From contig JAKSZT010053928.1 of the NCBI GenBank assembly GCA_026826555.1, positions 38,485,709-38,549,708 on the forward strand: 64,000 bases of DNA, read 5' to 3'. The notes beneath the pieces were generated by a model. It saw only the letters and a list, made by a program, of their open reading frames with translations. It searched no databases and had not been told where the DNA came from. Shown in pieces: positions 12,979-22,900 of this stretch (its first letter is position 1; the number at the start of each line of letters is the position of its first letter). A program made the position numbers and the translations under genes. This stretch comes from Tolypeutes matacus (taxonomy: Eukaryota > Chordata > Mammalia > Cingulata > Chlamyphoridae).

Positions 12979-13465
12979 TGTATTAGTCAGCCAAAGGGGG
13001 ACTGATGCAAAATACAAGAAATTGGTTGGTTTTTATAAAGGGTATTTATTTAGGGTAGAAGCTTACAGTTACTAGGCCGTAAAGCATAAATTACTTATCA
13101 ACAAAGTCTGTTGCCATGTGTTGGAGCAAGATGGCTGCCAACATCTGCCAAGAGTTCAGGCTTCCTGGGTTCCTCTCTTCCTGGGGCTTGTTTCTCTCCT
13201 GGCTCAGCTGCTCTGCTCCTCTGTGTGCTTATTTCCTGGGCTCCAGCTCAGAAGTCCGCATCAGAACTCCAACTCTGTTCTTTGCTATTTCTTTTCTCTA
13301 AGTCTCCATCGACCAAGGGGTGGGGACTAAATGCCCTACTGATGTGGCCCAATCAAAGTCCTAAGCATAATTTAATCAATTAAAAGTGATATCTCTGACA
13401 GATCAGTTTGCAAACATAATCCAATAGCTATTTTTGGAATTCATAAACAATGCCAAACGGCTACA
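12979..13465 (-). repeat. 3' LTR of the MaLR-like element
   Basis: This 487-bp LTR has TG/CA ends. TTTATT at about 13045-13050 is AATAAA on the minus strand, in the place expected for LTR polyadenylation. Three overlapping plus-strand frames here (13111-13383) are shadows. Confidence 0.85.
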
Positions 13466-13907
13466 CTTCAAAAAATCTTAAATCAGTAACAATACTAAGT
13501 ACAAAATCATATCATAATCAGTTTAAAGAAATGCAATTTGTCTTGGGACAAAGTTCAATCTGCTGTAGATCTCTGAAACTTACAAAACCATTTATCTGCT
13601 TCCAATACACAAATAGACAGACAAAGGATAAACATTTTCATTATCATAAGGAGAATTTGGGAGGGAAACATGAGTCACAGGTCCTCTACAGTTCTGTAAA
13701 CGTGCAGGGCATACTTCATTAGATATCAAAGTCTGAGAGTCATTTTTAAGACGATGATTTCTTCTACCTGGGGCCTTATGGGGACCCACCCTTTCCATAG
13801 GCTTGCCCAAGAGCCATTTTCTTGGTTCCACCCTCATCAAGCAACTGGGTCTCGACCAAGCTCCAAACCTCAGCTTCCAAGAGTGTTGGGGTGATTTCCA
13901 TACTTTA
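13466..13907 (-). other. Internal 3' region of the MaLR-like element
   Basis: This lies between the tandem repeat and the 3' LTR. It contains short frames (13450-13722 plus, 13592-13840 minus) with no protein signature. No clear polypurine tract stands out next to the LTR. Confidence 0.5.
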
Positions 13908-14205
13908 CCTAATCTTTGGGTTAGAGTCTTAGCCCCCTAGTATAGTGAAGTGAAGACAATATCCTCCCTAACCTTTGGCATACAGGCTCAAGTTTCTCAG
14001 AGCAACGCATTAACCACTTGGCCTTCCCTAATCCATGGGGAACAGGTCCACCCCTCTCATACCTATGGGGTGCTGACCTTAACCGCCCTAATCCTTGAGG
14101 AATGTGCTCCACCCTCTCTGTACCGTGGGGCAGCAAAACTCTCCCTAAACATTGGGTGGGAACATCTGCCCTCTTCAACTGCTGGGGCAAACTCATCCTC
14201 TCTGT
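13908..14205. repeat. About five copies of a 60-bp tandem repeat in the MaLR-like element
   Basis: A 'ccctaa...ttggg'-type unit recurs at about 13908, 13966, 14026, 14086 and 14143, a spacing of 57-60 bases. On the minus strand the frame 13921-14211 shows about 20-residue repeats, each opening with a GLGR, CLGR or GLGK motif. The copies are diverged. Confidence 0.75.
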
Positions 14206-14424
14206 ACACATGGATGGGGTTCCTCTCTTGGTTCAAGGTGATGTCTTAATTCCAGATCTCAGCTTCCATGATTTTCCTCTTAAAGCTGTTTATCCTTCAG
14301 TCTCTCCTTTCCATGTCCCTATTATTCCAGGCTGATAGTGATTTTGTTCATACAGCTCTCTCAAAAAGTTAGTTAGTTCAGCATGCAGGAAATAGGGGTC
14401 CAAGCCATCAAACAGTAAGACTTC

Positions 14425-14949
14425 TCACAAGTCTTTCTGAGATAACTGCATCTTCAATCCTGATTTATGAGTTCCAAGTTTAGTGAAGTCCTCAAATGGG
14501 GCACTATCATCTGGGAGCTTGATTTCCAGAGGCTTGGAATTTCTTGAATCAGTTTCTGTTTCCTTTGTGCCCAACAGATCAGTCCTCATCTTATCTCTCT
14601 CATCTAGCATTTTGATATAAGCTGCAAGGAGAAGCCAAGCTGCATTCTCCAAGTTTACCTTGGAAAGTGCTTCAGCTAAATGCCCAGGCCCGCCATTTTC
14701 AAATTCTGTCTTCCATATAACAGCAGGAGTTAATCTTGCTAATTTCTCTGCAACTTTAAAACATGGATCTCCTTTCCTCCATTTTCCACTAATAAGTTCA
14801 TTATTTACTTCTAATGCATCATAAAAAGTCTCTTTAGTGTCCGTATTACCATCAACAATCTCTTCAAAGCACTGTAGGACTTTTCTACCACGCAACTCAC
14901 AATTTCTCCAAAAAATACCCCTTGCCCATTTATAAAACCATTCCAGCAT
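14425..14949 (-). CDS. Gag-like open frame of the MaLR-like element
   Basis: This 174-codon frame starts 40 bases after the primer-binding site, where gag begins in retroviruses. It has no recognisable protease, RT or zinc knuckle. Segments such as CFEEIVDGNTDTKETFYDAL and NLENAAWLLLAAYIKMLDER look helical and charged, like a capsid or matrix region. The frame is intact to a stop at its end, though the ancestral gag was probably longer. No function beyond gag-like is claimed. MaLR elements carry a gag-related frame without pol (family knowledge). Confidence 0.55.
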   Translation of the reverse strand: MLEWFYKWARGIFWRNCELRGRKVLQCFEEIVDGNTDTKETFYDALEVNNELISGKWRKGDPCFKVAEKLARLTPAVIWKTEFENGGPGHLAEALSKVNLENAAWLLLAAYIKMLDERDKMRTDLLGTKETETDSRNSKPLEIKLPDDSAPFEDFTKLGTHKSGLKMQLSQKDL

Positions 14950-14971
14950 TTTGGTAATTGCAAAAGCACTT

Positions 14972-14989
14972 CCCCATTCTCCGGCACCA
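14972..14989 (-). other. Primer-binding site of the MaLR-like element
   Basis: Five bases inside the 5' LTR the minus strand reads TGGTGCCGGAGAATGGGG. This begins with TGG, the complement of a tRNA CCA end, as a retroviral primer-binding site should. I cannot assign the tRNA with confidence. Confidence 0.65.
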
Positions 14990-14994
14990 AATTC

Positions 14995-15482
14995 TGTATT
15001 AATTAGCCAAAGGGGTGCTAATGTAAAATACCAGAAATCGGTTGGTTTTTATAAAGGGTATTTATTTGGGGTAGAAGCTTACAGTTACCAGGCCATAAAG
15101 AGTAAGTTACTTTCCTCACCAAAGTCTGTTGCCATGTATTGGTGCAAGATGGCTGCCAACATCTGCCAAGAGTTCAGGCTTCCTGGGTTCCTCTCTTCCC
15201 AGGGCTTGTTTCTCTCCTGGCTCAGCTGCTCTGCTTCTCTGGGTGCTTACTTCTTGGGTTCTAGCTCAAAAGTCCACATCAGAACTCCAACTCTGTCCTT
15301 TGCCATGTCTTTTCTCTGAGTCCCCACCAACCAAGGGTCAGGGACTAATGCCCTACTGAGGTGGCCCAATCAAAGTCATAATCATAATTTAATCAATTAA
15401 AAGTGATACCTCTGACAGATCAGTTTATAAACATAATCCAATAACTATTTTTGGAATTCATAAACAATGCCAAACTGCTACA
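14995..15482 (-). repeat. 5' LTR of the MaLR-like element
   Basis: This 488-bp LTR has TG/CA ends and aligns over its whole length with 12979-13465, with scattered substitutions. An open frame on the opposite strand (14951-15319) crosses the LTR and is not a gene. Confidence 0.85.
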
Positions 15483-15600
15483 TAGGGTCAATCCAGAAAG
15501 GCAGGTCACTCTAGAAAAGTCTGTTTTGTATTTATTTATGTGATCCAGGCAACAGAAACTGGATTGAGCAGTACTTTTCAGCCATTGTTTTGTTGTGGGG

Positions 15601-15629
15601 TCTTTCTCTCTCTCTCTCTCTCTCTCTCT
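15601..15629. repeat. (TC)n microsatellite in the L1 leader
   Basis: A nearly pure TC run is followed by a C-rich tract. The equivalent place in the other L1 (near 32060) has only a T-run, so the microsatellite expanded after insertion. Confidence 0.9.
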
Positions 15630-15832
15630 ATCCACCCCCCCACCCCTTCTTTCTTCCAGTGTGTCCTTTTGTATGTAGCACTCCTCATTAGCTTGTGTCA
15701 GCCCTGGGTCTCTGTGGATTTGTGCCTGGATATGTGTGGTTCCTATCACTACTGTTCCTGGTGGGATGTGGGGTGTAGTTCTGAGACTTTGCCTCCTAAC
15801 AACTCCTAAGCTGCATGGGACCAAGTGAGGGA

Positions 15833-15859
15833 GATGGTGTGGATGGTGTGGATGGTGTG
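15833..15859. repeat. Three tandem copies of a 9-bp unit
   Basis: The unit gatggtgtg is repeated three times without error. It lies within the L1 leader. Confidence 0.9.
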
Positions 15860-16046
15860 GACTGACCATTCGAAGAGGGAAGTTTCCTACCTGATATTTT
15901 CTTTTTTCTTCAATTCAGCATTTGTAGAGTTCTTCTTCAGTCTCTACCATCTTTCAGGATTCTAAGCATCTGGGATTTGTCCTTTATTCACTGAATCTCT
16001 GATGTGGTTTTGTCAGGAAATGTCTTATGTTGCCATGTTGATGGCA

Positions 16047-17369
16047 TGACTTATTTTTTATCATTTTATTTTTATCACTTTTATTTTTTAAATTTTTTAT
16101 ATTTATTTTTATCATTTTTGTATAGTCTTGCCATGGATCACCGAATTCAGTTAAACCTGGAACTTCTGTTCCATTTTAGTTGTGCTTCACTCATTTTTTC
16201 TTTGTCCTTCTTAATTCAGTGGCTTATTTAAAATATGACTCAGAGACATGACATGAGAACATGCTTTAGAAAAAATGGCACTGATAGACTCGTTCCATGC
16301 AGGGCTGCCACATGCCTTCAGTTTGTAAAACATGTAATATGTGACTGTGGGTATGTGCAAGTCCAAATTCAGTAGGGCAGGCTGCAAGATGGGGACTCCC
16401 ATGAAGGTTTTCAATGAATTCCCTAAGATAAGCTGGCTGGCTAAAGTAGCAATGGAAATTCTCCCTTCTCTTCTGAGTTCTGTTGAGATTCAGCTTCTGG
16501 ATGCTCTCTCAGTGGCTTTCTGTACCAGATTTTGTTTTATTTTTCATGTGATTGAAAGGAAATAGGATGGTTTTGATTTTTTCCCCCTCTTTTCTCCCAT
16601 AGGCTCTTCTTTGTAACTAATGAATATAGCGTTATCTTGAAAGTAAAATCTGAAACAATTCCTTTTAATTCTATTGTATATAACTCCATTTTGCTTGCAA
16701 AAATCTGACTAAAAGGCTTTAACAAATAATCAAGAATGCACAAGCTGACTTTGTATGCATGTGGTAAGAAACTAAGTACTCACATTCAGAGAAAAACTTG
16801 GCTCTCCTGTGTGCATTTGTGATTTTAGAATAATCACAATAAAATATAGAATTAATCACAAGTTAGCCTTGTGACGCATAGTCTGCACTATATCCAGGTT
16901 ATTATCAGTGCTATAAGCATTGGAATTTTCCAACTCTGATTCAGGCTAAATTGGCTTTAATGATTTCAGTCTAGAAAACCACTAAAATAAAATAATTAGA
17001 ATAAAAGCCTTCACATTTAGCTGCTTAGCAAAACTACAATTTTATTTAATATTACTTAAAGGGAATGAGATAAGTTATTCTATTTTCTAAAATTTAGACT
17101 TGGGAATATTTTTTAAATTTCTTCTTTTAATTTTCTTTCTTTTTTTGTGTTTTTTTTTTTTAAGGAAAAGCAGTGATTTTAATTGAATACTGTCTTTGCC
17201 AACTCTGTAGGTAGAAAAAGAAAAAATAAAAGGGAGCGTATATGTGGGGGGATTGGGAAATCACTGAAGAATCTCTCCTATTCTCAAATTTCTTTCATCA
17301 TCAGAGCAGAATAAACAAACAAACAAACCAAAGCAAATCCAGAAGGGTTCCTGCAGGTGTATATTTATC
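16047..17369. other. Unique intron, nothing recognised
   Basis: AT-rich sequence with T-rich patches at about 16050-16125 and 17120-17165. Short frames here show no coding signature. Confidence 0.5.
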
Positions 17370-17580
17370 AGTTGTAAAACTGACCGAATGTAAACAAATG
17401 CCGGACATCTTCCCATAAATATCATGTAACCTCACAACAGCCCTGTGCAATAGGCTTTATTCTCATTTGAGGATTAGCAACCTAGCCTTAGCGAGGTTAA
17501 ATAACTTGACCAACGTCAACCATCTGATACCTTGTTGTTCTAGAATATGTATCTTTGTCCCCTGCCTTTACATTTAATGC
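17370..17580 (+). mobile_element. MIR SINE relic
   Basis: The order 'acctcacaacagccctgtg', 'caataggctttattctca', 'tttgaggattagcaac' and 'gaggttaaataacttgacca' is the conserved core of MIR. Confidence 0.8.
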
Positions 17581-17747
17581 TCTACCTTACCATTTCCCCT
17601 CAGTTTAGGAGATTAGTTTATTCAGTTACTTCATTCTTTGAGTTTGAAGTGATGACTTATAAGCTAAATATATAATGTCATTATGAAGAAGTGGATCAGG
17701 GAGAGTTTTTCATAATATTACATTTGAAGCTTTTTAAATTAAAAAAA

Positions 17748-17838
17748 ATTTTTTTTTGAGGTACTGGGAGCCCAGGATTGAGCCAGAACCTCATATGTGG
17801 GCAGCCGGCACTTGACCACTGAGCCACACCGGCTTCCC
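17748..17838 (-). mobile_element. tRNA-derived SINE, DAS-type, antisense
   Basis: On the minus strand it reads like a tRNA gene: TGTGGCTCAGTGGTCAAG (box A), about 20 spacer bases, then GGCTCAATCC (box B) and an A-rich tail that appears as poly(T) at the left. This matches the DAS-SINE type known from xenarthrans. Confidence 0.8.
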
Positions 17839-17962
17839 TGAGTTGTTTTTTTCATTTGTTTTGCTTGTTCGGTTTTGTTTCATCTGGAGTCACCAGGAAC
17901 TGAACCTGGGACCTCCCATATGGGAAGTGAGAGCTCAACCACTTGAGCCATAGCCTCTCCCC
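17839..17962 (-). mobile_element. Second DAS-type SINE, antisense, adjacent to the first
   Basis: The minus strand shows ATGGCTCAAGTGGTTGAGC (box A), 'cccatatgggaggtccc' and GGTTCAGTTCC (box B), then a CAAAA-type tail. It is a closer match to the armadillo-type consensus as I recall it. It sits head to tail with the neighbouring SINE. Confidence 0.85.
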
Positions 17963-18153
17963 TTCAAGCTTCTTTTAATCTGGTGCTTTGAAAAGAATAC
18001 CATTATATAAATGTGAAATTTCTTGTGCTACAGAGTTTTGATACATTTTCACTTCTAGGAAAAATTTCTCACTAAAGTGAGCAGTCTGTGACCTACCAAG
18101 CTATTTTCTTCTACTGCAGGTTAATTTCTTTTGAAGTTTTAAAAATAATGATA

Positions 18154-18196
18154 GAGTCCAATAAAAAAATAAATAAATAAATAAATAAATAAAAAT
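18154..18196 (+). mobile_element. Minimal retroinsertion: 9-base body plus (AAAT)n tail
   Basis: A perfect 13-bp direct repeat, aaaaataatgata (18141-18153 and 18197-18209), flanks only 43 bases: 'gagtccaat' followed by A-rich (AAAT)n repeats. The left repeat is preceded by TTTT, giving a TTTT/AAAA L1 endonuclease site. The element is therefore a severely 5'-truncated retroposon of which almost only the tail was copied. Confidence 0.8.
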
Positions 18197-18299
18197 AAAA
18201 ATAATGATATACTTGACAGCAGTAAATAGTTGGAAATCCAATATTATTACTATTTATGCTCTTATCCATTGTTAGCATTCAGGAGGAAAAGCTAGAATT

Positions 18300-18505
18300 C
18301 CTTTAGTTCAGAGTAGTGTTTCTCAAATTCTAGTCTGAGGACCATCTAAATCAAAATTACATAAAGTACTTGTTAAAATATGCAGTTTTCTAGCCTTCCT
18401 CTGACCTACTGGGTAAGCATTTTGCAATGACAAAATGTATGGACCCTCATTTTTACTCCAGATAGTCTTATGTTATCTAATGTTTAAGAACCACAGCGAA
18501 AGATG
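18300..18505. mobile_element. hAT (MER5/Charlie-type) MITE relic
   Basis: The ends 'agtgtttctcaaattcta' and 'tttaagaaccacag' are the decayed inverted termini of hAT elements related to CAGTGGTTCTCAA. The interior 'gaggaccatctaaatcaaaa' also fits MER5. No clear 8-bp duplication remains. Confidence 0.65.
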
Positions 18506-18657
18506 ATCCATCTATATTGGCAAGATTTGGTCACTTTGAGATTACTTTAGGAACTACAAATTGTATTTAGTACAATAACACATTTTATTATTCATTAAAT
18601 TCCATTTCACTCCAAAGTCAAGTATTAGAAATTTGTTCATTAGTCCCAGATGCATAT
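18506..18657. other. Short unique intron segment
   Basis: Nothing recognised. Its last five bases form the duplication of the next LTR. Confidence 0.5.
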
Positions 18658-19322
18658 TGTATTAGTCAGCCAAAGGGATGCTAATGAAAGGTACCAGAAA
18701 TCTGTTGGCTTTTAAAAGGGGTATTTATTTGGGATAAAAGCTTACAGTCCCAAAGCCTTACAGAGTCCAGCTTAAGGTGGCTTTCTCACCAAAGTCAGCT
18801 GCCAATGTTGAAGCAAGATGACAGGTGATCTCTGCCTGGTCTCTCTTTCCTTCTTCCTTTTAAGGCTCCGTGGGTCCAGCTTCTTCCAGTCTCAGCTGTA
18901 GGCTGGCACAAGGCTCATTTCTTTCCAGGCCTGCTCAGCCGCTCAGCTGCTCTGTTTTCTTTGTGTGCAAACTATCAGGCAAATGGCTCTTCTCTCCTCC
19001 TGGGGCTTTAGCTGTTTGAGCCTTCTGTTTTCTGTCACATGGCAGGACTGAAATGACCAAGTTCTCTCCTCTTCCATGTGTCTTCTGTGTGAGTATCCGT
19101 TTATTAGACCCAACAAGGGGGAGGGGATTTAACCTGAGTCACACCTTACAGTCATCGAATCAAAAGCCCTAAATTGATTTTATCAAGTAAACTTAAAACC
19201 TTTGAATTTCATACAAAGTGTATCACACCCAGAGGAACAGACCTGTTTACAGCATAATCTTTCCCTTTTTTTGTGATTCACAAAAAAATTTTGATTCACA
19301 AAAATAATCTCAAACTGCCATA
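18658..19322 (-). mobile_element. Solo MaLR-like LTR, antisense, 5-bp duplication
   Basis: It starts with 'tgtattagtcagccaaaggg', like the LTRs at 12979 and 14995, and ends 'aaactgccata'. The perfect 5-bp duplication 'catat' (18653-18657 and 19323-19327) fixes the ends. Its last two bases are TA where CA is expected, a simple transition. At 665 bp it is longer than the 12979 LTR because of additional central sequence, similar to the copy at 50429. Confidence 0.85.
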
Positions 19323-19949
19323 CATATGCAAACATAAGGTAATTTAAGAATATTTTAGGATTTAGTCTTTCTGATTTAAATTAATAATAGGAATGTTTAG
19401 TACTAAGCATTCCGGTATTTCCTCAGTCAGTTATTTTAACAATGAACTGTAATCTTTGTCCTCCTTGCTCTTCTGACATTCCTGCTTTGTAAATCCCCAA
19501 ATTCCTGCAAAGCTTGTTCTTCTTTTTCCATCCTTACCCCAACAGCAGCTTCATTTCATATGTCTCTTTAAATCTTATTCTGTCATCTCAATTTTGGCAG
19601 ATAACCTTGGACCTTAGGCTGTGTCATAAATTCAGAAGGACTATATGGGCCAGGAAGACTTATGTGTGAATGAAGTAGGTTAGGGAGGGAGTAAGGACTA
19701 GTGGGGACTGTGGCAAACCATAATGAACAATACCTGTTGAAAGAGGATATGCTTCTCACCTACACATCATTGCTATTATTTTTATTTTTATTTTCCCAGG
19801 AGGAACAAGTAACATGGTAGAAGGTGATGCTTTGGGCCAAACAAAATACATTTATTTTGTAACTAGTTTGAGCTCTGATGTAGGCCATTAGGCATTAGCT
19901 CCTATATTTTCCCTCATCCACATTTCAAAATATCTATATCTTAGACATG
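19323..19949. other. Unique intron, nothing recognised
   Basis: Non-coding sequence between the solo LTR and the next provirus. I could not name any repeat in it. Confidence 0.45.
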
Positions 19950-22900
19950 CAAGAGATTGATTTGGGAAAAGATCTGTGAGGAAAAATGGGGATGGAGCTA
20001 AATGAGGTTGGGAGAACTGGCAGAATGCTACGCAGATCTGATACCTGTGAGGGAGAAAGGGAATGAAGGTTGGATAGGAAAAGACTTAGACTGAAGTGCA
20101 ATACTAAAAAAAGGAAAAAGGCAAAGCTATAGGGAGTTCTTGAGCCAAAGTTTTCTGTCAGAGGAATTCTGCATTTCACAGAAATTAGCCTGCCTTAGTA
20201 TTACTGCCACACTTGGTCATTGGCTGGGAGAAGTGTGGGATGTATGGGCTCTGTGTGAAACAAGATGGTGGATTCAGAGCACAATAGTTGGACCATGAGT
20301 CACTTATGCTCCCCACAGTCAGAGATTTGAGAGACACATTCTCATGGCTGCCACATACTGTTGTTTCCTGTGCTGCACAAATGTACATCTTTACACAGGT
20401 TTGAGAAATAGCTTCTGCATAGTTCCTGCAGGCCTTTCTACATTTAGAAATTTAGAAGAAGGAGGATAGTGGGACTAACTGCAGTCCCCATTGCTGTAAT
20501 TGATCTCTGGCCACCATAGGTGTCAGAACTCAACTCATCATGGGCAGTACCAGAGGCTTAGTCACTTGGGTCCTCATGATCAAGCACTTTGTTTTTACCT
20601 TGGCCTAGAAATTGGTCAGAATTTGTTTCTGAAAGGACATATACTATTCTAGTACAGGTGATAGCCTTACAGCAGAATCCTAGGGACCTATGTTAGGATT
20701 TCCCTTCTGAGGCTTTCCATAATCTCCATACGTTATCCTTTTCCACCACTGACACCTCCAACTCCATAGCACTGACTACTGCACAGTCCTTCTATGCTTT
20801 GAATCCCACTCAAAGCAAGTAGTTTTCCATGCCAACTACTCTATGGACTGGAGCAATAATTCCAGTGTAGAATGAATATATTAGTTCCAGAACCCAAACA
20901 GGCCTACCAGCTAATGTCCATCATCCTTTGTTGTAGGGATAGCAAAATGCAGCAATTTGTCTTTTACTTTGGGAGGGATATCCTGGCATGTCTTTAACCA
21001 TTAAACTAATAAAAAAAAAAAGAGAGATCACTAAACTCGCAAGACCACGAATCTTCATAGGTGTTTTTCTCCCACTCTCTGTAGCTTATGTGCCTTCCCA
21101 ATACCTCTAGCATACTAGCCACTTCTGACTCATTCTGCCTGAACAGTGTGCTTTGATATAATGCATCAGTGGTCCAATTTCAGATCTACTTAGGCTATAT
21201 TATGACAGAAAATAAGAGAGTTAATGTAGCCCTGAAGTAAAATTTTAAATAAATATTACTTGTCTATCCTATGTTTGTCTAACTCATTCTGATTCTCCTC
21301 TTGCATGGGATTGAAAACTGTATTTACCAGATCAATAGCTGTATACCATGTTTCTGAAGCCTTATTTATCTGCTCTAGCAATGACACTTTAGTTGCAACT
21401 GGGGCTATTAACTGTTAAACCTGTGGTAATCTGCAATCATTCTCCAAATCCATCCAGTTTCTGCAGGGGCCAGACTGGCAAATCAGAGATATGTTAGGAA
21501 GGACTTCTCTTGCATCTTTTTCTAATGGTGACACTAATCTCCATTTGCCTCATTCTCTCTGGGATATGTTATTATTTTTCATTTACCATCTTGGCCATGC
21601 AGGTTGGGGAGGGAAGAATTTCATAGATGTCCATTTGGTCTTTTCCACTATGATAGCTCTTACTCCAGAGACAACAAACCCTATTCTAACAGGGGGCCAT
21701 GATGATGCTTTAGTTCTCAAGGTATCTTGTCACCTCAGACACCATATCCAAATAACCCTCAAAGTGTCTGAGCCTTCTTCTTTCCCTAGTAAAGAGTCAC
21801 CCAAGTAAATGGCCATAAGTCTGTTGAGGGAAGGACTGGAAGGATCATCACAGTTACATAATTGTCATGGTGTTGCAGGTAATTTATTCAGTCAGCAGAT
21901 TCTGGTTCTGAAAATTAACTCAGTACCAGGATTTGGCCAAGAGATCATAATATTTTATTGGGGTAGCCACGCCCAGGCTTTAACTCCTTCCTTGCTGTCT
22001 TTTGTGGGTTGTGGATTTTAAGCAACACCTTTGTTGGCTGCCCATCTATTTTTGTCCAGGTTCTATTAGCCATCTCCTCAGCTACCCATGGGTGAGGACT
22101 CCTTGGCTGACCCTTCAACCCTGATGGTCAAGTAATTTGGCCTTCTGGTTTTTGGCAGTTAAGTGCAATTACCTGGCCTCTCTTATTTCTGAGTGCCTCT
22201 GTCATACCCATGGATTTTAATAAGCCCAGCTCTGTAACTGCCCCTTCCACTTGATTAAATCTGTATTTACCAATACAGATTGGTAAATACAGTGTCACTA
22301 CTGAAGCTCTTAGTAATGCTGGTATCCCTTTCACCAGTGTGTTGCCATCAGTCTGGGTGAATAGTGTGTCCTGAAGCTTCCACATCATTCTTTGGTGTGT
22401 TTTCTTTCTCTACACAATATATCTATTTCTGCATATCCATTTCTTTCCCTCATTATTTTTACTATTATTCTACCATCTACCAGACAGATCAAGTATTTCT
22501 ACATTAAGAAAGGCATACTTCTCAATGCCTATAAAATCCACCTTAGCAGAAATTTTGTTCCACCTCCTGGAGTCCTTGCCCAGGGCGTTAAATCCCATAT
22601 ATGGAGAAAGTGTCCCCAAATAAGAAAACTATTGCTTATTCAATATTATTTCCCATTACCCTGGACAAGCACTCTCAAAATCCAATACCAAGACTACTCC
22701 CCTAGCTCCTGCTTGGTCAAACTAGCTATTTCTTTCAACTCCTTTGTGTATACTCTTTCCTTCCTGGAGGCCCAGGATATCTCCAGCTGGGTTATACTGG
22801 GATTTAACCATAGTTATCAGCCTGGAAGCCAGGAAGGAAGTGGGTGCTGCTCTTGAAGGGGCATCTGTTGTTTTGTGGGTAAACTGCTTCTGCAGCATTT

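Larger units (their letters stand above)
12979..15482 (-). mobile_element. Complete small MaLR-like endogenous retrovirus, antisense
   Basis: Two similar LTRs (12979-13465 and 14995-15482) flank 1.5 kb of internal sequence. Read on the minus strand the order is 5' LTR, primer-binding site, a gag-like open frame, a tandem repeat and the 3' LTR. There is no reverse transcriptase, so it was probably mobilised by another retrovirus. The LTR ends, written on the plus strand as 'tgtattag...gctaca', resemble ERVL-MaLR LTRs. The flanks 'ttgga' and 'taggg' differ at two of five positions, as a decayed 5-bp duplication might. The corresponding site of the L1 near 31960-31970 is uninterrupted, which supports insertion here. 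It appears to be a class III relative with a xenarthran distribution (inference). Confidence 0.85.
8880..16046 (-). mobile_element. L1 element, antisense, internally deleted and twice interrupted
   Basis: The 3' UTR lies at the left (about 8880-9350). ORF2 runs leftward from about 12798: for example 12112-12309 (minus) reads as an RT segment with [12 protein letters not shown], and 11478-11660 as a later ORF2 segment. The 5' leader runs at 12799-12978 and 15483-16046 and ends near 'cttatgttgccatg' like the L1 at 26737-32520. Compared with that copy, about 1.8 kb is missing at 12798/12799. A retrocopy (10158-11004) and an endogenous retrovirus (12979-15482) are inserted in it. It is not coding-competent. 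Confidence 0.88.

Noticed and set aside
13111..13383. Three overlapping plus-strand frames rich in Ser, Leu and Cys
   Set aside because: They lie in an LTR and recur in the partner LTR at 15129-15359, so they are shadows of a repeat.
15420..15869. 149-codon minus-strand frame in the L1 leader, tested as ORF1
   Set aside because: It starts within the repeated (TGG)-type tract, runs through the TC microsatellite and into the LTR, and shows no ORF1 motif.
17748..17962. Functional tRNA gene
   Set aside because: The A and B boxes are present, but there is no complete cloverleaf, and the poly(A)-type tails mark SINEs.
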